Numbered from the stretch's first letter, positions 39,076-48,648 are shown. The stretch: 64,000 nucleotides of DNA from Legionella impletisoli (GCF_900639875.1 NZ_CAAAIA010000003.1:62001-126000); one strand, 5' to 3'. Notes: a model not told the origin generated them from the letters alone. Made by a program: numbers and translations.

Positions 39076-39869
39076 TCTCCCGGTCCGGGTGGTGGGGGCG
39101 TCGTTCCCCTAATGATTACGGCAGGATTTTGTCGCATCTGCTCACTGACTTTTTCTAAATTCGCAGCAATATCATCTAACCGGCGAAGCAATATAACTGC
39201 AGGCGGTATGGTTTGTTGGGATATTTTATCAATGGTATCTTTTCCGACTTTCATGGTCGATGTCACTTGTCTTCCGGCAGTAGACATATCGGCAGACATC
39301 TCAGTAAATTTTTTTGTAGCGACTCGAAGTTCATTTAAAGCTTTTGGAAGTTCATTTAAGGCGGAGTTGAGATTTCGAGCATTTTCTTTAGTCAAAATAC
39401 GTTTAAATCCTTCACTAATCTCATTTAGATTTTTTTCCAGCTGATGAAAAAAAGAAGGCCTAGAGGGTATAACCGGGTATCGCTCTCCGGGCGTTCTTTG
39501 CAAAGGAAGAAAGGTAGAGGTGGCGGGTGATAAACCAAGATAAGTTGTTCCTGTGATCCCTTGCGTAATCAACGTGGCATAGGTGGTGGTTGTAATGGGA
39601 GTTCCTGCTTCAACTTGAATAATAATTCTAGTTTTTTGAGGGTCGGTTTTACTGAGTTCTATTTTGCTGACTTGTCCGACTTTAACACCGTTGTATTTTA
39701 CTGGCGATTCCTCAGATAAACCAGCGATTGATTCGTGCATGTAAACAATATAACGATTATATGTTTTTCGATCAAAGCCGATCGAAAGCCACAAACCAGC
39801 GGCAATTAAGCCTGCGGTAAGCAAAATGACCGTCAATCCTACCAGGGTATAATTAACTTTTGATTCCAA
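39072..39869 (-). CDS. MCE/MlaD-family substrate-binding protein
   Basis: 265-aa protein with one N-terminal membrane span (about 8-28) and an MCE domain (about 38-120; GLSEESPVKYNGVKVGQVSKIEL). A long helical segment with coiled-coil character and a proline-rich end (TPPPPGPGE) follow. Such proteins form hexameric rings that ferry lipids across the periplasm together with the adjacent ABC ATPase and permease. Confidence 0.9.
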   Translation of the reverse strand: MESKVNYTLVGLTVILLTAGLIAAGLWLSIGFDRKTYNRYIVYMHESIAGLSEESPVKYNGVKVGQVSKIELSKTDPQKTRIIIQVEAGTPITTTTYATLITQGITGTTYLGLSPATSTFLPLQRTPGERYPVIPSRPSFFHQLEKNLNEISEGFKRILTKENARNLNSALNELPKALNELRVATKKFTEMSADMSTAGRQVTSTMKVGKDTIDKISQQTIPPAVILLRRLDDIAANLEKVSEQMRQNPAVIIRGTTPPPPGPGE

Positions 39870-39943
39870 GCACCTTGCTCCCGTCTGACTTTATTATGCT
39901 CTGCTACCCCTCACATTTTCGCTTAGTCAATGCAAATGTCAAA

Positions 39944-40681
39944 TTACATTTTACTAAAGTAATCAGCAATAAGAGGGTTATCATTTTTCATAAGGGATTC
40001 AATGGGTTCGACACTGAGTATTTTTCCCTTACCAACAAACGCCACACGATCGGTGATTCGTTTTAAAGATTCTACATCATGACTCACAATAACCACAGTA
40101 AGGTTAAGCGCATCACGCAAAAATAAAATCAACTCATCAAATTTTTTAGCACTAAGAGGGTCAAGACCCGAAGTCGGCTCATCCAGAAATAAGAGCTCAG
40201 GATCCATAGCAATTGCCCTAGCAGCTGCCGCGCGGCGTTGCATACCCCCACTGAGTTCGGATGGGAATTTTCCAGCCGTTTCTTTTGAAAGGCCAACAAG
40301 ACTTAATTTTAACATTGCTAGCTGCTTCTGAACGTTTGAATTCAGTGAGGTTAACTCTTTCATGGGAAACATAATATTTTCAAGCACCGTTAAGGATGAA
40401 AATAAAGCGCTGTGCTGAAATAGCATACCCCATCGTTGTCTAATTTTATTGGCTTCTTGCTCGCTGATGTTTAATACATCTTTACCAAATACTTTAATAG
40501 AACCTGCTGTGGGCTTTAAAAGCATTAATATACTACGTAAGATGGTTGTTTTTCCGCTACCGCTTCCTCCAATAATAGCAAGTATCTCCCCTTGATTAAC
40601 GGTCAAGTTGACATCGGAATGAACCCATTGTTCTCCTAAATAATTTTTTAATCCTTTAATTTCAATAACCGGATCACTCAT
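39944..40681 (-). CDS. MlaF-like ABC transporter ATP-binding protein
   Basis: 245-aa ABC ATPase. Walker A GGSGSGKTT, signature LSGGMQRRAAAARA and Walker B LLFLDEPTSGLDP match the MlaF/Ttg2A lipid-transport group. It sits 2 bases after the permease gene and energises the same transporter. Confidence 0.93.
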   Translation of the reverse strand: MSDPVIEIKGLKNYLGEQWVHSDVNLTVNQGEILAIIGGSGSGKTTILRSILMLLKPTAGSIKVFGKDVLNISEQEANKIRQRWGMLFQHSALFSSLTVLENIMFPMKELTSLNSNVQKQLAMLKLSLVGLSKETAGKFPSELSGGMQRRAAAARAIAMDPELLFLDEPTSGLDPLSAKKFDELILFLRDALNLTVVIVSHDVESLKRITDRVAFVGKGKILSVEPIESLMKNDNPLIADYFSKM

Positions 40682-40683
40682 GT

Positions 40684-41859
40684 TTAGATATCCAACCAGC
40701 TATAAATAACAGAATAAATGGCATCCGCAACGATGATTAAAAATAGTGCTTGGACCACACTTTTGGTGGTTTGTTTACCCACGCTATCGGCATTGGCTTC
40801 TACACACATTCCTTGAAAACACCCAACGATAGCAATAAGAATGGCAAACGCAGGCGCTTTATAAAGTCCTAGTTCCAATTGTTTAAACCCTACGGAATCT
40901 TGGAGCCTGCTTAAGAAATCACTATAGCCAACATGAAGCATAGTTTTTGACATGATCATGGCACCTATGGTGCTAAATAATACCGACCAGAATATTAATA
41001 AGGGAAATACAATTAATAGCCCCACAACCCTAGGGAGCACTAATAATTCTGTGGGAGATAGTCCCATGGTGTAAAGCGCATCGATTTCTTCATTGATTTT
41101 CATGCTGCCTATTTGAGCGGTAAAGGCAGAGCTTGTTCGACCAGCGACAATAATGGCCGTGATTAAAGGAGAAAACTCACGAAAAATGGCCATCCCTGAA
41201 AGATAAGCAATGAATATATTTGCGCCATACGTTTCAAGTTGAAGGCCCATCTGATATGCCAAAACGACGCCAATCAAAAAGGACAATAAACCAATGATGG
41301 GTAGAGCCGTGACACCTGAATTATAAATGGTTGAAACAATACTTGGGAAATGAAACCGCCTGACATGATGAAATGCTTTAAAAAGCTTATCACTTAAGTC
41401 ACCAACGAGAATCACTAATCCTTGGCCTTGATCTATTTTATGAACCGTCTCAACACCAATATCGTGTAAAAGACCATTTTGCTCTGGTGGGGGAGGTGTA
41501 TAGTTTAAAATGTCTTTTTTTTCTTCTACAAGGGACAATAAATCCTGCTGTTGTTGAGTAAAATGATGGAGTGTTAAAGAATTATCTCGTTCTTTAAGTG
41601 TTGTGATGAAGTTAAATAAGAATAAAGCCCCTGCGCTATCGAACTGAGATAATTCACCACGAATCTCGATTTTCGAAGTGGAGGGTAGATGAATGCCTCG
41701 AATTTGATCCTGTAACTCAGCCATATTATGAATAGACCAGTCTCCGATACAGGTATAGCGCTTTTTCTCAGTATCAAAAGTTAGCTGGGCAGGAGTCTTT
41801 GTCATCAATTGATTGCCATCAAAGATAGAAAAGCCTAGGATAATACGAAACCAGGTCAT
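40684..41859 (-). CDS. MlaE-family permease with N-terminal STAS domain
   Basis: 391-aa membrane protein. An N-terminal STAS-like domain (about 25-115) is fused to the five-or-six-span MlaE permease (about 150-391; GAQIGSMKINEEIDAL style motif AQIGSMKINEEIDALYTMG and a conserved LLVLPRV). An internal ATG at 41802 is an alternative start that keeps the STAS domain. First gene of the transporter unit. Divergent from FUSC genes with only 12 bases between starts, or about 70 if the later start is used. Confidence 0.9.
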   Translation of the reverse strand: MTWFRIILGFSIFDGNQLMTKTPAQLTFDTEKKRYTCIGDWSIHNMAELQDQIRGIHLPSTSKIEIRGELSQFDSAGALFLFNFITTLKERDNSLTLHHFTQQQQDLLSLVEEKKDILNYTPPPPEQNGLLHDIGVETVHKIDQGQGLVILVGDLSDKLFKAFHHVRRFHFPSIVSTIYNSGVTALPIIGLLSFLIGVVLAYQMGLQLETYGANIFIAYLSGMAIFREFSPLITAIIVAGRTSSAFTAQIGSMKINEEIDALYTMGLSPTELLVLPRVVGLLIVFPLLIFWSVLFSTIGAMIMSKTMLHVGYSDFLSRLQDSVGFKQLELGLYKAPAFAILIAIVGCFQGMCVEANADSVGKQTTKSVVQALFLIIVADAIYSVIYSWLDI

Positions 41860-41871
41860 TCGGCAAAGTTC

Positions 41872-42933
41872 ATGCGTGCAATAAATTCTTTTCGCAGTTT
41901 TTTTTGGAATATTGACCCCGGATATTTCAACCTAAAACTTGCGACTAAAACGATTTTAGCCATTGTTATTTCTTTATGGATTGTACGTGATGAACCGATG
42001 CTAACAAACTTGTTAGCCGGTATTGGAAGTGGTTTTGCAATGCAAGGTGTTGTAGCCAAAACTATGCGGTATCGTGCTTTTCATGTTTTTGCATTCGATG
42101 TTTTCTATTTCACAGTGTTTATTTTGGGATTAATGGTTCGAGAGTCTCCAATTTGGAGTGCAGTGCTCTTAACTGTTCTAGGATTTATGGTGAATTACAT
42201 TCGCCGATTTGGCCTGGAAAAAAGCATCGCTCCTTTTATGGTATGGATTTTGTGTTTTTTAGCCACAATTCTTCCGTTTAAAAGCGCAGAGACAGCTTGG
42301 CCACATGTTTATGGATTGTTAGTTGGTCTTGGAGTATCTGCAGGAGTCATTTTATTTGTTTTTCCGGATAACTATCGTCAACTGTTTTTGAATAATACGA
42401 ATCTTTTTTTTAAAGCGTTAAGTGAAGGGATGAACGAGCTTCGCGCACAGCTCCTACTCGATAAACCAATCCGTGATTATTGTGATGTTTCATTCGTTCG
42501 AATTAAACAAACGTTAAAAAAATTGGCTGATTTAAATCAAACCATTATTCATAGTTCAGCCTTTGTAGAGGAAGAAACCCAATTAAGCTATAGTACGGCC
42601 GATCTGTTTGCGCTGATTAATGCCTATTCTTTAGCGCTTGATGCTTTTTATGATTTGTGGCAAAAGAACTTGGATATTCCTCGCGCTACCCGTTTAACAC
42701 TCTGCTTAATGTGTAAACAATGTGCCAAGTTTTTCTCATTTCTTCACATGAACCCCGATTTTTTAATTCATAAAACAAAAGCCTACCGATTTATTCCCAA
42801 CTTGGGCGAACGCCTAGGAAAAACCCCCTCCGTTAGACCGGATTTAATCATTGCATTGTTAAATTTTAAGCTTAGCTTCGAATTACTTAGTCAGAGCGCG
42901 ACTAAATTACTTCGGAACGAATATGAATCTTAG
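41872..42933 (+). CDS. FUSC-family membrane protein, first of a pair
   Basis: 353-aa protein with about six N-terminal membrane spans (about 22-165) and a soluble helical C-terminal half. It resembles the N-terminal module of fusaric-acid-resistance/YccS/AaeB-type proteins. It is adjacent to and overlaps (11 bases) a second protein of the same kind, so the two may form one transporter. Substrate unknown. Confidence 0.75.
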   Translation: MRAINSFRSFFWNIDPGYFNLKLATKTILAIVISLWIVRDEPMLTNLLAGIGSGFAMQGVVAKTMRYRAFHVFAFDVFYFTVFILGLMVRESPIWSAVLLTVLGFMVNYIRRFGLEKSIAPFMVWILCFLATILPFKSAETAWPHVYGLLVGLGVSAGVILFVFPDNYRQLFLNNTNLFFKALSEGMNELRAQLLLDKPIRDYCDVSFVRIKQTLKKLADLNQTIIHSSAFVEEETQLSYSTADLFALINAYSLALDAFYDLWQKNLDIPRATRLTLCLMCKQCAKFFSFLHMNPDFLIHKTKAYRFIPNLGERLGKTPSVRPDLIIALLNFKLSFELLSQSATKLLRNEYES

Positions 42934-43930
42934 AAATACAACCAAGATGGGACTACAGGCAGCAGTGGCCATCGCTATAGCGGAATTAATCAGCTTAAAT
43001 TTTAAGGTAGAGCGTGGGTATTGGATCACGTTAACTGCCATGGCTTTAACCACCCAAACTTGGGGGGAAAGCATAAAACGTTCGTTTGAGCGAGTAGGTA
43101 TGACTATTTTAGGGGGTGCCGCCGGCACAGCATTATATTTTACATTACCTGCAAATACCGAGCTTATCGTGGTATTTTTATTGTTTTTTGTTTTTTTTAC
43201 CTCCTTCATGATGCCTATTTATCATTTAATTGCTGTGTTTTTTTTGACGTGCTTTGTCGTGTTTTTATTTGCCTTAATTGGCCAGTGGAACTGGAGTATG
43301 TTGGGTACAAGAATCATCGATACGGCTTTAGGTGCGGCCGTCGCTTTAACGGTTGGAAATTTTCTTTTTCCACTAAAGCGAAACGTCACGTCTATGTTCG
43401 TTGATTATTTGAAAAAAATACGTGCTTCCTTAACGATGGTGTTTAATTCTAAAGACATTCGAACGTATGTTTCTAGCCAAAATCTAGCGGTAGAATTTCT
43501 CATGATAAAAAAAGAAGCTTTGGCAATTCGTTATCAGTTGCTATTTCATCGCTTAAATACCCAGGAATTTAATAGCTTATTGAAATATGTAGGTGCAAGT
43601 GCTCATTATGCTATTCATTTAATTGAATCCTATCCTTGGTTAAAGTGTCGGTTAAGTAATGACGAAATTCCGTTGGTCCGTAAAGCGGCTGAAACCACGG
43701 AAGAAAATATAAAAAAATTGATTGAATTATTAGAACACAAGAAGAAGGGAGAAATGTGCCCTGCCGCCGATGTTTCATGTTTATTACAGCGAGAAATCAA
43801 TACTTCTCCTGAGCGCTTTGCAACGTTAGAAAGTGATGCCTTAGGATTTTACAACCTCATGTATTTTTTTACCGAGCTAAATGCAAACCTAAATCATGTC
43901 TTTGATCTACTAGTTAAAGAACAGGGTTAA
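42923..43930 (+). CDS. FUSC-family membrane protein, second of a pair
   Basis: 335-aa protein. The N-terminal half has about six spans with a clear FUSC signature (VERGYWITLTAMALTTQTW, ERVGMTILGGAAGTAL, RIIDTALGAAVALTVGNFLFP). The C-terminal half is helical and soluble. Coupled to the first FUSC gene. Possible efflux role by family; not shown by sequence alone. Confidence 0.8.
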   Translation: MNLRNTTKMGLQAAVAIAIAELISLNFKVERGYWITLTAMALTTQTWGESIKRSFERVGMTILGGAAGTALYFTLPANTELIVVFLLFFVFFTSFMMPIYHLIAVFFLTCFVVFLFALIGQWNWSMLGTRIIDTALGAAVALTVGNFLFPLKRNVTSMFVDYLKKIRASLTMVFNSKDIRTYVSSQNLAVEFLMIKKEALAIRYQLLFHRLNTQEFNSLLKYVGASAHYAIHLIESYPWLKCRLSNDEIPLVRKAAETTEENIKKLIELLEHKKKGEMCPAADVSCLLQREINTSPERFATLESDALGFYNLMYFFTELNANLNHVFDLLVKEQG

Positions 43931-43992
43931 TGATTCTAGTTCCTAGTGGGATGATGTGGTAAAATTCAAACCAATTTTAAATGTGGTGTGAT

Positions 43993-45027
43993 ATGACGAT
44001 GTCTGATGATTACAGTCAGTTTGAACAACGCAAGCAAGATCATATTGATCTGGCCCTGATGCAAACAAATCAAACCAGTGAATTAAATCCGTTTGACCGC
44101 ATGACCTTAGTTCATGAAGCGTTACCCGATATGGATTTTCATGAAATTGATATTCGTGGTGAACGTTTTGGTAAAACGCTATCCAAGCCGTTTATCGTTT
44201 CTTCTATGACGGCAGGGCATCGGAATGCTGTGAATATCAATCGTAATCTCATCGCCGCTTGTGCTGAGCAAGGATGGTCCATGGGCGTTGGTTCACAACG
44301 GCGTGAACTCACGGATGAGAAGGCAGCCGAGGAATGGCGTATTCTGCGGCAAGAATTCCCCAATGTAACGCTCTATAGTAATTTAGGAATTGCACAATTG
44401 GTTTCATCTTCCTTGGAACAAATCCAGCAAATTACTTCAGCATTGAATGCAGAGGCTTTGATTATTCATTGCAATCCACTGCAAGAATGCATTCAACCTG
44501 AAGGGACGCCCAATTTCAAAGGTTGCTGGGATGCCCTTGCTAGAATGGTAGAGTGTTTAATGTTACCTGTTGTTGTGAAAGAAACCGGTTGTGGGTTTTC
44601 AATACCTACGCTCATGCGATTAAATGAGATAGGTGTGAGCGCGGTCGATGTGAGTGGATTAGGTGGAACACATTGGGGGCGAATAGAAGGCCATCGTGCA
44701 AGTCATGATCCTATCCGACAAAGTGCGTCCGTATCTTTTAAAAATTGGGGCATCGATACCATTCAAAGCGTCATGGACGCTGTCTCAATCGCACCTCAGT
44801 TTGAAGTCTGGGGTTCTGGGGGCGTGCGTCATGGCTTAGACGCGGCTAAATTGTTTGCACTTGGGGCGAGTACGGTAGGTTTTGCTAAACCGATGCTGAC
44901 TGCCGCATTAGCTTCTTCGGATGCGGTTATCGAACAAATGACTATGATTGAATATGATTTAAAAGTTGCTATGTTTTGTACTGGCAGCCGTATTTTGCAT
45001 GAGTTAAAGGAGAAGGCATGTCGTTAA
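43993..45027 (+). CDS. fni: Type 2 isopentenyl-diphosphate delta-isomerase
   Basis: FMN-dependent enzyme interconverting isopentenyl and dimethylallyl diphosphate. It has QRKQDHIDLAL near the N-terminus, FIVSSMTAGH, MGVGSQR, IHCNPLQECIQPEGTPNF, KETGCGFS and a C-terminal GSGGVRHGLDAAKLFALGA flavin phosphate site. The start at 43993 (344 aa) is chosen over 43981 and 43999 on weak ribosome-site evidence. It overlaps mvaA by 10 bases. It links the mevalonate product to prenyl donors. Confidence 0.92.
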   Translation: MTMSDDYSQFEQRKQDHIDLALMQTNQTSELNPFDRMTLVHEALPDMDFHEIDIRGERFGKTLSKPFIVSSMTAGHRNAVNINRNLIAACAEQGWSMGVGSQRRELTDEKAAEEWRILRQEFPNVTLYSNLGIAQLVSSSLEQIQQITSALNAEALIIHCNPLQECIQPEGTPNFKGCWDALARMVECLMLPVVVKETGCGFSIPTLMRLNEIGVSAVDVSGLGGTHWGRIEGHRASHDPIRQSASVSFKNWGIDTIQSVMDAVSIAPQFEVWGSGGVRHGLDAAKLFALGASTVGFAKPMLTAALASSDAVIEQMTMIEYDLKVAMFCTGSRILHELKEKACR

Positions 45028-46313
45028 ACAAAAATGCCAATGAATTATTCCAAGGGTTTTCAAAACTAAGTCGCGAAGAACGCTTTAAGCGACTCTTAGA
45101 TCTCGGGGCTTTAACAACCAGTGATCTGACTTTTTTGCGTCAAGGCGGAGTTAAAGATACGAATCTAGCGGAGAAGTTAATAGAAAACGTCATCGGATAT
45201 TTTCAATTGCCTTTAGGGGTTGCAACAAATTTTTGCATTGATGGCAAAGATTATGTCATTCCTATGGCGGTGGAGGAAACGTCTATCATTGCTGCTTTAT
45301 CGAAAACCGCTAAATGGATTCGACAATCAGGAGAAATTCAAACCAAGATCGAAGGCGATTGCATTTTAGGTCAGATTCAAATTGCAAACGTTAAAAACTT
45401 TGAAAAACTCGCGCTTCTTTTTGCTGAAAATAAACCGTTTTTTATTGAAAAAGCCAATGAAGATGTCGCGTCTAGTATGGTTAAACGCGGTGGGGGTGTG
45501 GTGGATTTAGAGCTTCGCAAGCTGCCTCGAGAAGATGGTGGTCTTATGGCGGTTATTCATTTGAAGATGAACAGTTGCGATGCAATGGGCGCCAACATCA
45601 TTAACCAAGTGCTTGAATATTTGAAAACACCGATAGAAGCCATCACAGGTGAAGAAGTCACCATGTGTATTTTATCCAATTTAAATGATCAAAAACTTAC
45701 AACTGCAAAAGTCATTATAAGAAACGTTCAGCCTGAGCTTGGTGAGCGATTAGAAGAAGCTTCGCTATTCGCTGAGATGGATCCCTATCGTGCTGCCACT
45801 CATAATAAAGGTGTAATGAATGGAATTGATCCCGTACTAATCGCCACAGGAAACGACTGGCGTGCGGTTGAGGCGGGAGTGCACGCTTACGCTTCAAGAA
45901 GTGGTCGTTACAAGGCCATCACACAATGGCGTTATCAGGATGGTGAGTTAACCGGTGAATTAACAGCACCGATTATTGTTGGCACTGTTGGCGGTGTTAC
46001 TTCCTTACATCCAACGGCTAAGATGTGCCTTCGCATGATGGGAATTGAAACCGCGAATCAACTATCACGGGTAATTGCTGCGGTTGGACTGGTCCAAAAC
46101 CTTGGTGCAATTAAGGCCTTATGTACCGAAGGTATTATTCAAGGGCATATGAAACTTCATATTGATAACCTTTTAATGGTAGCGGGGGCGACTGATGAAG
46201 AAATGCCCTTGCTTAAAGAGCGGTTACAGAATTGGTTGCACCTCTACAAACGCGTTAGTTTGAACCATGCAAGTCAATTATTAGCTGAAATTCGAAACGT
46301 GGCATCTCTCTAA
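45018..46313 (+). CDS. mvaA: Hydroxymethylglutaryl-CoA reductase, class II type
   Basis: Reduces (or in catabolic enzymes, oxidises to) HMG-CoA/mevalonate. The 431-aa protein has YFQLPLGVATNF, the catalytic glutamate in AVEETSIIAALSKTAKWIR, MNSCDAMGANIIN, the NAD(P) loop and TNKGVMNG-like HNKGVMNGIDPVLIATGND, and a C-terminal catalytic HIDN/GHMKLH. The sequence is of the bacterial class II type. It lies between fni and the phosphomevalonate kinase-like gene with overlaps on both sides. Confidence 0.92.
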   Translation: MSLNKNANELFQGFSKLSREERFKRLLDLGALTTSDLTFLRQGGVKDTNLAEKLIENVIGYFQLPLGVATNFCIDGKDYVIPMAVEETSIIAALSKTAKWIRQSGEIQTKIEGDCILGQIQIANVKNFEKLALLFAENKPFFIEKANEDVASSMVKRGGGVVDLELRKLPREDGGLMAVIHLKMNSCDAMGANIINQVLEYLKTPIEAITGEEVTMCILSNLNDQKLTTAKVIIRNVQPELGERLEEASLFAEMDPYRAATHNKGVMNGIDPVLIATGNDWRAVEAGVHAYASRSGRYKAITQWRYQDGELTGELTAPIIVGTVGGVTSLHPTAKMCLRMMGIETANQLSRVIAAVGLVQNLGAIKALCTEGIIQGHMKLHIDNLLMVAGATDEEMPLLKERLQNWLHLYKRVSLNHASQLLAEIRNVASL

Positions 46314-47203
46314 TGGTTTGGTCGATTCCTGCAAAAACATTTTTACTTGGGGAATATGCGGTTTTAGCAAATGGTCCCGCGCTCATTTTAACGACCTCTC
46401 CTTGTTTTAAGATTAGCATGGTTGCTGAGTCCAGTTTGTCCGGAATACATCCTGAGTCTCCTGCCGGAAAGTATTGGACTAATTGCAAACAAGCAAAAGG
46501 TTTAAGCTTTTATGACCCTTATCATGGTTTAGGAGGAATGGGAGCTTCCAGTGCTCAGTTTATTGGCGCTTATTTAGCGAGCCTTACTGATTCAGAACCC
46601 GTTCATGTTTCTTCTTTATTAGAAACGTATTTTAACTACGCCTGGAATGGCAAGGGTCTTTGTCCCAGTGGGTATGATGTGTTAGCACAAATTTCCTGGG
46701 GATGCTCATACCTTAATAAATATGATGAAATTATTTGTCCTTACCCTTGGGTTTTTGATGATCTTGCTTTTATCTTATTGCACACCGGGCAAAAACTCGC
46801 AACGCACAACCACCTGCTTCAAGTGGGGTTACCTGATAACCTTACCCATTTACAACGACTTGTTGAAAATGGAAAAGACGCATTTAACACAAAAGATAGT
46901 CAGCTTCTCGTTGAAACGGTCAATGCCTATGCTCAGGCATTGTCTGAGTTAAATCTGGTGGCGAGTCATACTTATAAGTTACTGCAACAGCTCAAGAAAG
47001 AATCTGAAGTCCTAGCTGCTAAAGGTTGCGGTGCGATGGGTGCTGATGTGTTATTTGTATTAATTTCTAAGACCGAGCATGAGGCTTTTTGTAAAAAATT
47101 AGTTCATAAGGGATTAAAAATCTTAGCCACTACAGAGGATTTATACAGTAAAGCTGGGTTTGTTGAAAATTTTATGCACAAAACACTTGAAATTTCGGCC
47201 TGA
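46313..47203 (+). CDS. Phosphomevalonate kinase-like GHMP kinase
   Basis: 296-aa GHMP kinase. PAKTFLLGEYAVLANGPAL at the N-terminus, GLGGMGASSAQF as the ATP loop, SGYDVLAQ and a C-terminal GCGAMGADVLFV. Together with the mevalonate kinase and decarboxylase at 34208-36026 it completes the route from mevalonate to IPP, so phosphomevalonate kinase is the best reading. The ATG overlaps the mvaA stop. The promoter of the tRNA genes lies inside its 3' end. Confidence 0.82.
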   Translation: MVWSIPAKTFLLGEYAVLANGPALILTTSPCFKISMVAESSLSGIHPESPAGKYWTNCKQAKGLSFYDPYHGLGGMGASSAQFIGAYLASLTDSEPVHVSSLLETYFNYAWNGKGLCPSGYDVLAQISWGCSYLNKYDEIICPYPWVFDDLAFILLHTGQKLATHNHLLQVGLPDNLTHLQRLVENGKDAFNTKDSQLLVETVNAYAQALSELNLVASHTYKLLQQLKKESEVLAAKGCGAMGADVLFVLISKTEHEAFCKKLVHKGLKILATTEDLYSKAGFVENFMHKTLEISA

Positions 47204-47214
47204 TCCGGTATGAT
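47187..47214 (+). promoter_or_regulatory. Promoter of the tRNA-Lys/Lys/Arg cluster
   Basis: TTGAAA (47187-47192), 16 bases, TATGAT (47209-47214), placing a start about 47221, 7 bases upstream of the first tRNA. It overlaps the last codons of the upstream kinase gene. Confidence 0.6.
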
Positions 47215-47227
47215 TTCAGCCTCTTTG

Positions 47228-47303
47228 GGGCCGTTAGCTCAGTTGGTAGAGCAGAAGGCTTTTAACCTTTGTGTCATAGGTTCGAATCCTATACGGCCCA
47301 CCA
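47228..47303 (+). tRNA. tRNA-Lys (anticodon TTT), copy 1
   Basis: 76-base cloverleaf with GGGCCGT/ACGGCCC acceptor stem, D loop AGCTCAGTTGGTAGAGC, anticodon loop CTTTTAA, T arm GGTTCGAATCC and encoded CCA. It differs from the second copy by a compensated base pair in the anticodon stem (A28-T42 here). Confidence 0.98.
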
Positions 47304-47365
47304 TTCTGGAATTTAGTTTTAATACTAGCATCTAGAACCATTATTATCTTATAATCCAGTTCGTT

Positions 47366-47441
47366 GGGCCGTTAGCTCAGTTGGTAGAGCAGGAGGCTTT
47401 TAACCTCTGTGTCATAGGTTCGAATCCTATACGGCCCACCA
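47366..47441 (+). tRNA. tRNA-Lys (anticodon TTT), copy 2
   Basis: 76 bases with encoded CCA, identical to the first copy except G28-C42 in the anticodon stem. The spacer between the copies is 62 bases. Confidence 0.98.
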
Positions 47442-47531
47442 CCTAGTAACTGGAGACTAGTATTAGTAACAAAGACGTCCAGATTTAAAACCACCATTAG
47501 CTTCTATTCCCTAGAATCTAGTATCAAGCAT

Positions 47532-47608
47532 GCGCTCGTAGCTCAGCTGGATAGAGTACTTGGCTTCGAACCAAGGTGTCGGGGGTTCGAGTCCCTCCGA
47601 GCGCGCCA
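47532..47608 (+). tRNA. tRNA-Arg (anticodon TCG), integration target
   Basis: 77 bases with GCGCTCG/CGAGCGC acceptor stem, anticodon loop CTTCGAA (anticodon TCG, reads CGA), T arm GGGGTTCGAGTCCC and encoded CCA. The integrase gene of a conjugative element ends 66 bases downstream, so the 3' part of this tRNA is the likely attL site. Confidence 0.97.
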
Positions 47609-47673
47609 TTTAAAATCAAGCACTTAGCTCTAGTTTGTGGCCAAAAAACCAAGTTACTGTGACCAAAACGTGT

Positions 47674-48648
47674 CTAAACACGTTCAGCCGCAGCCCTAAG
47701 ATGTGCACTTGAAAGGTGCGCATAACGTAACACCATTTCATAATTAGACCACCCGCCGAGTTGTTGTAACTCATGCAAAGGTGTACCATTTTGCACATGC
47801 CAACTTGCCCAAGTGTGGCGTAAATCATGCCAGCGAAAATCATCGATTCCTGCACGTTTCAATGCTTTAAGCCAAGCATGGTTATTGCAACGAGTTACGG
47901 GATTGCCATTGTATGTAAAAACATACGTTTGGTTTTTCCCGATCTGGGCTTTTAAAATTGAGATCGCTTGTTTGTTCAATGGAACTGGAATGGGGCGTTT
48001 AGATTTAGATTCATCAGCATGAATGAGTGCATGTTTTTTATCTAAATGTACTTCGCTCCATTTTAACTGCGTTACATTGGACTCACGAAGGCCAGTGGCT
48101 AATGTGAAAGAAGCCATGTCTTTTAAATGCGGTGGTAATTCTTTCAAAAGCCGAGTTGCCTCTTGTTTCGTTAACCACCGAATCCGTTTGTTCTCAATTT
48201 TTCGCATCCGAATGATTGGTGGCTTATCCAACCAACCCCACTCTTTGTGAGCACGGTTTAAAATGGCTCGGATAAGTTCCAAAATCCGATTAACAGTTGT
48301 CAGTGAAACATTTTCTGCCTCTTTTTTCTTGGCAATAAACTCAATTAAATCTCTATCGATATCACATAACTTTTTTGAACGTAAAAATGGATCTAGCCAT
48401 GTTAAATGATATTTGTCCGTTACAAGGCTGCGTTTGTGAGCTGATTCATCAATCCACCTCAATACAGCATCCATCCATGTTCTATTCGGCAAAGATTTGA
48501 TTTTATCTGCTTGCCACAGTTCATGTTTCAGTTGATCATGCAACCGTTGCGCATCTTCCTTTATTTCAGTCCCAGCAGTTTTGCGTACTCTTTTTCCTTG
48601 GTGGCGGATATCAATCCACCAAATTCCATCTCGTTTGTAGAGTGCCAT
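47674..48648 (-). CDS. Tyrosine recombinase/integrase
   Basis: 324-aa phage-type integrase that would insert and, with an excisionase, remove the element at the tRNA-Arg. Catalytic residues are visible: Arg in ATGLRESN (about residue 200), HDLRH (His and Arg about 271-275), GGWSNYEMVLRYAHLS with the final Tyr at about 310. An N-terminal SAM-like core-binding domain spans about 55-150. It is coded towards the tRNA. Its start overlaps the upstream excisionase-like gene. Confidence 0.95.
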   Translation of the reverse strand: MALYKRDGIWWIDIRHQGKRVRKTAGTEIKEDAQRLHDQLKHELWQADKIKSLPNRTWMDAVLRWIDESAHKRSLVTDKYHLTWLDPFLRSKKLCDIDRDLIEFIAKKKEAENVSLTTVNRILELIRAILNRAHKEWGWLDKPPIIRMRKIENKRIRWLTKQEATRLLKELPPHLKDMASFTLATGLRESNVTQLKWSEVHLDKKHALIHADESKSKRPIPVPLNKQAISILKAQIGKNQTYVFTYNGNPVTRCNNHAWLKALKRAGIDDFRWHDLRHTWASWHVQNGTPLHELQQLGGWSNYEMVLRYAHLSSAHLRAAAERV

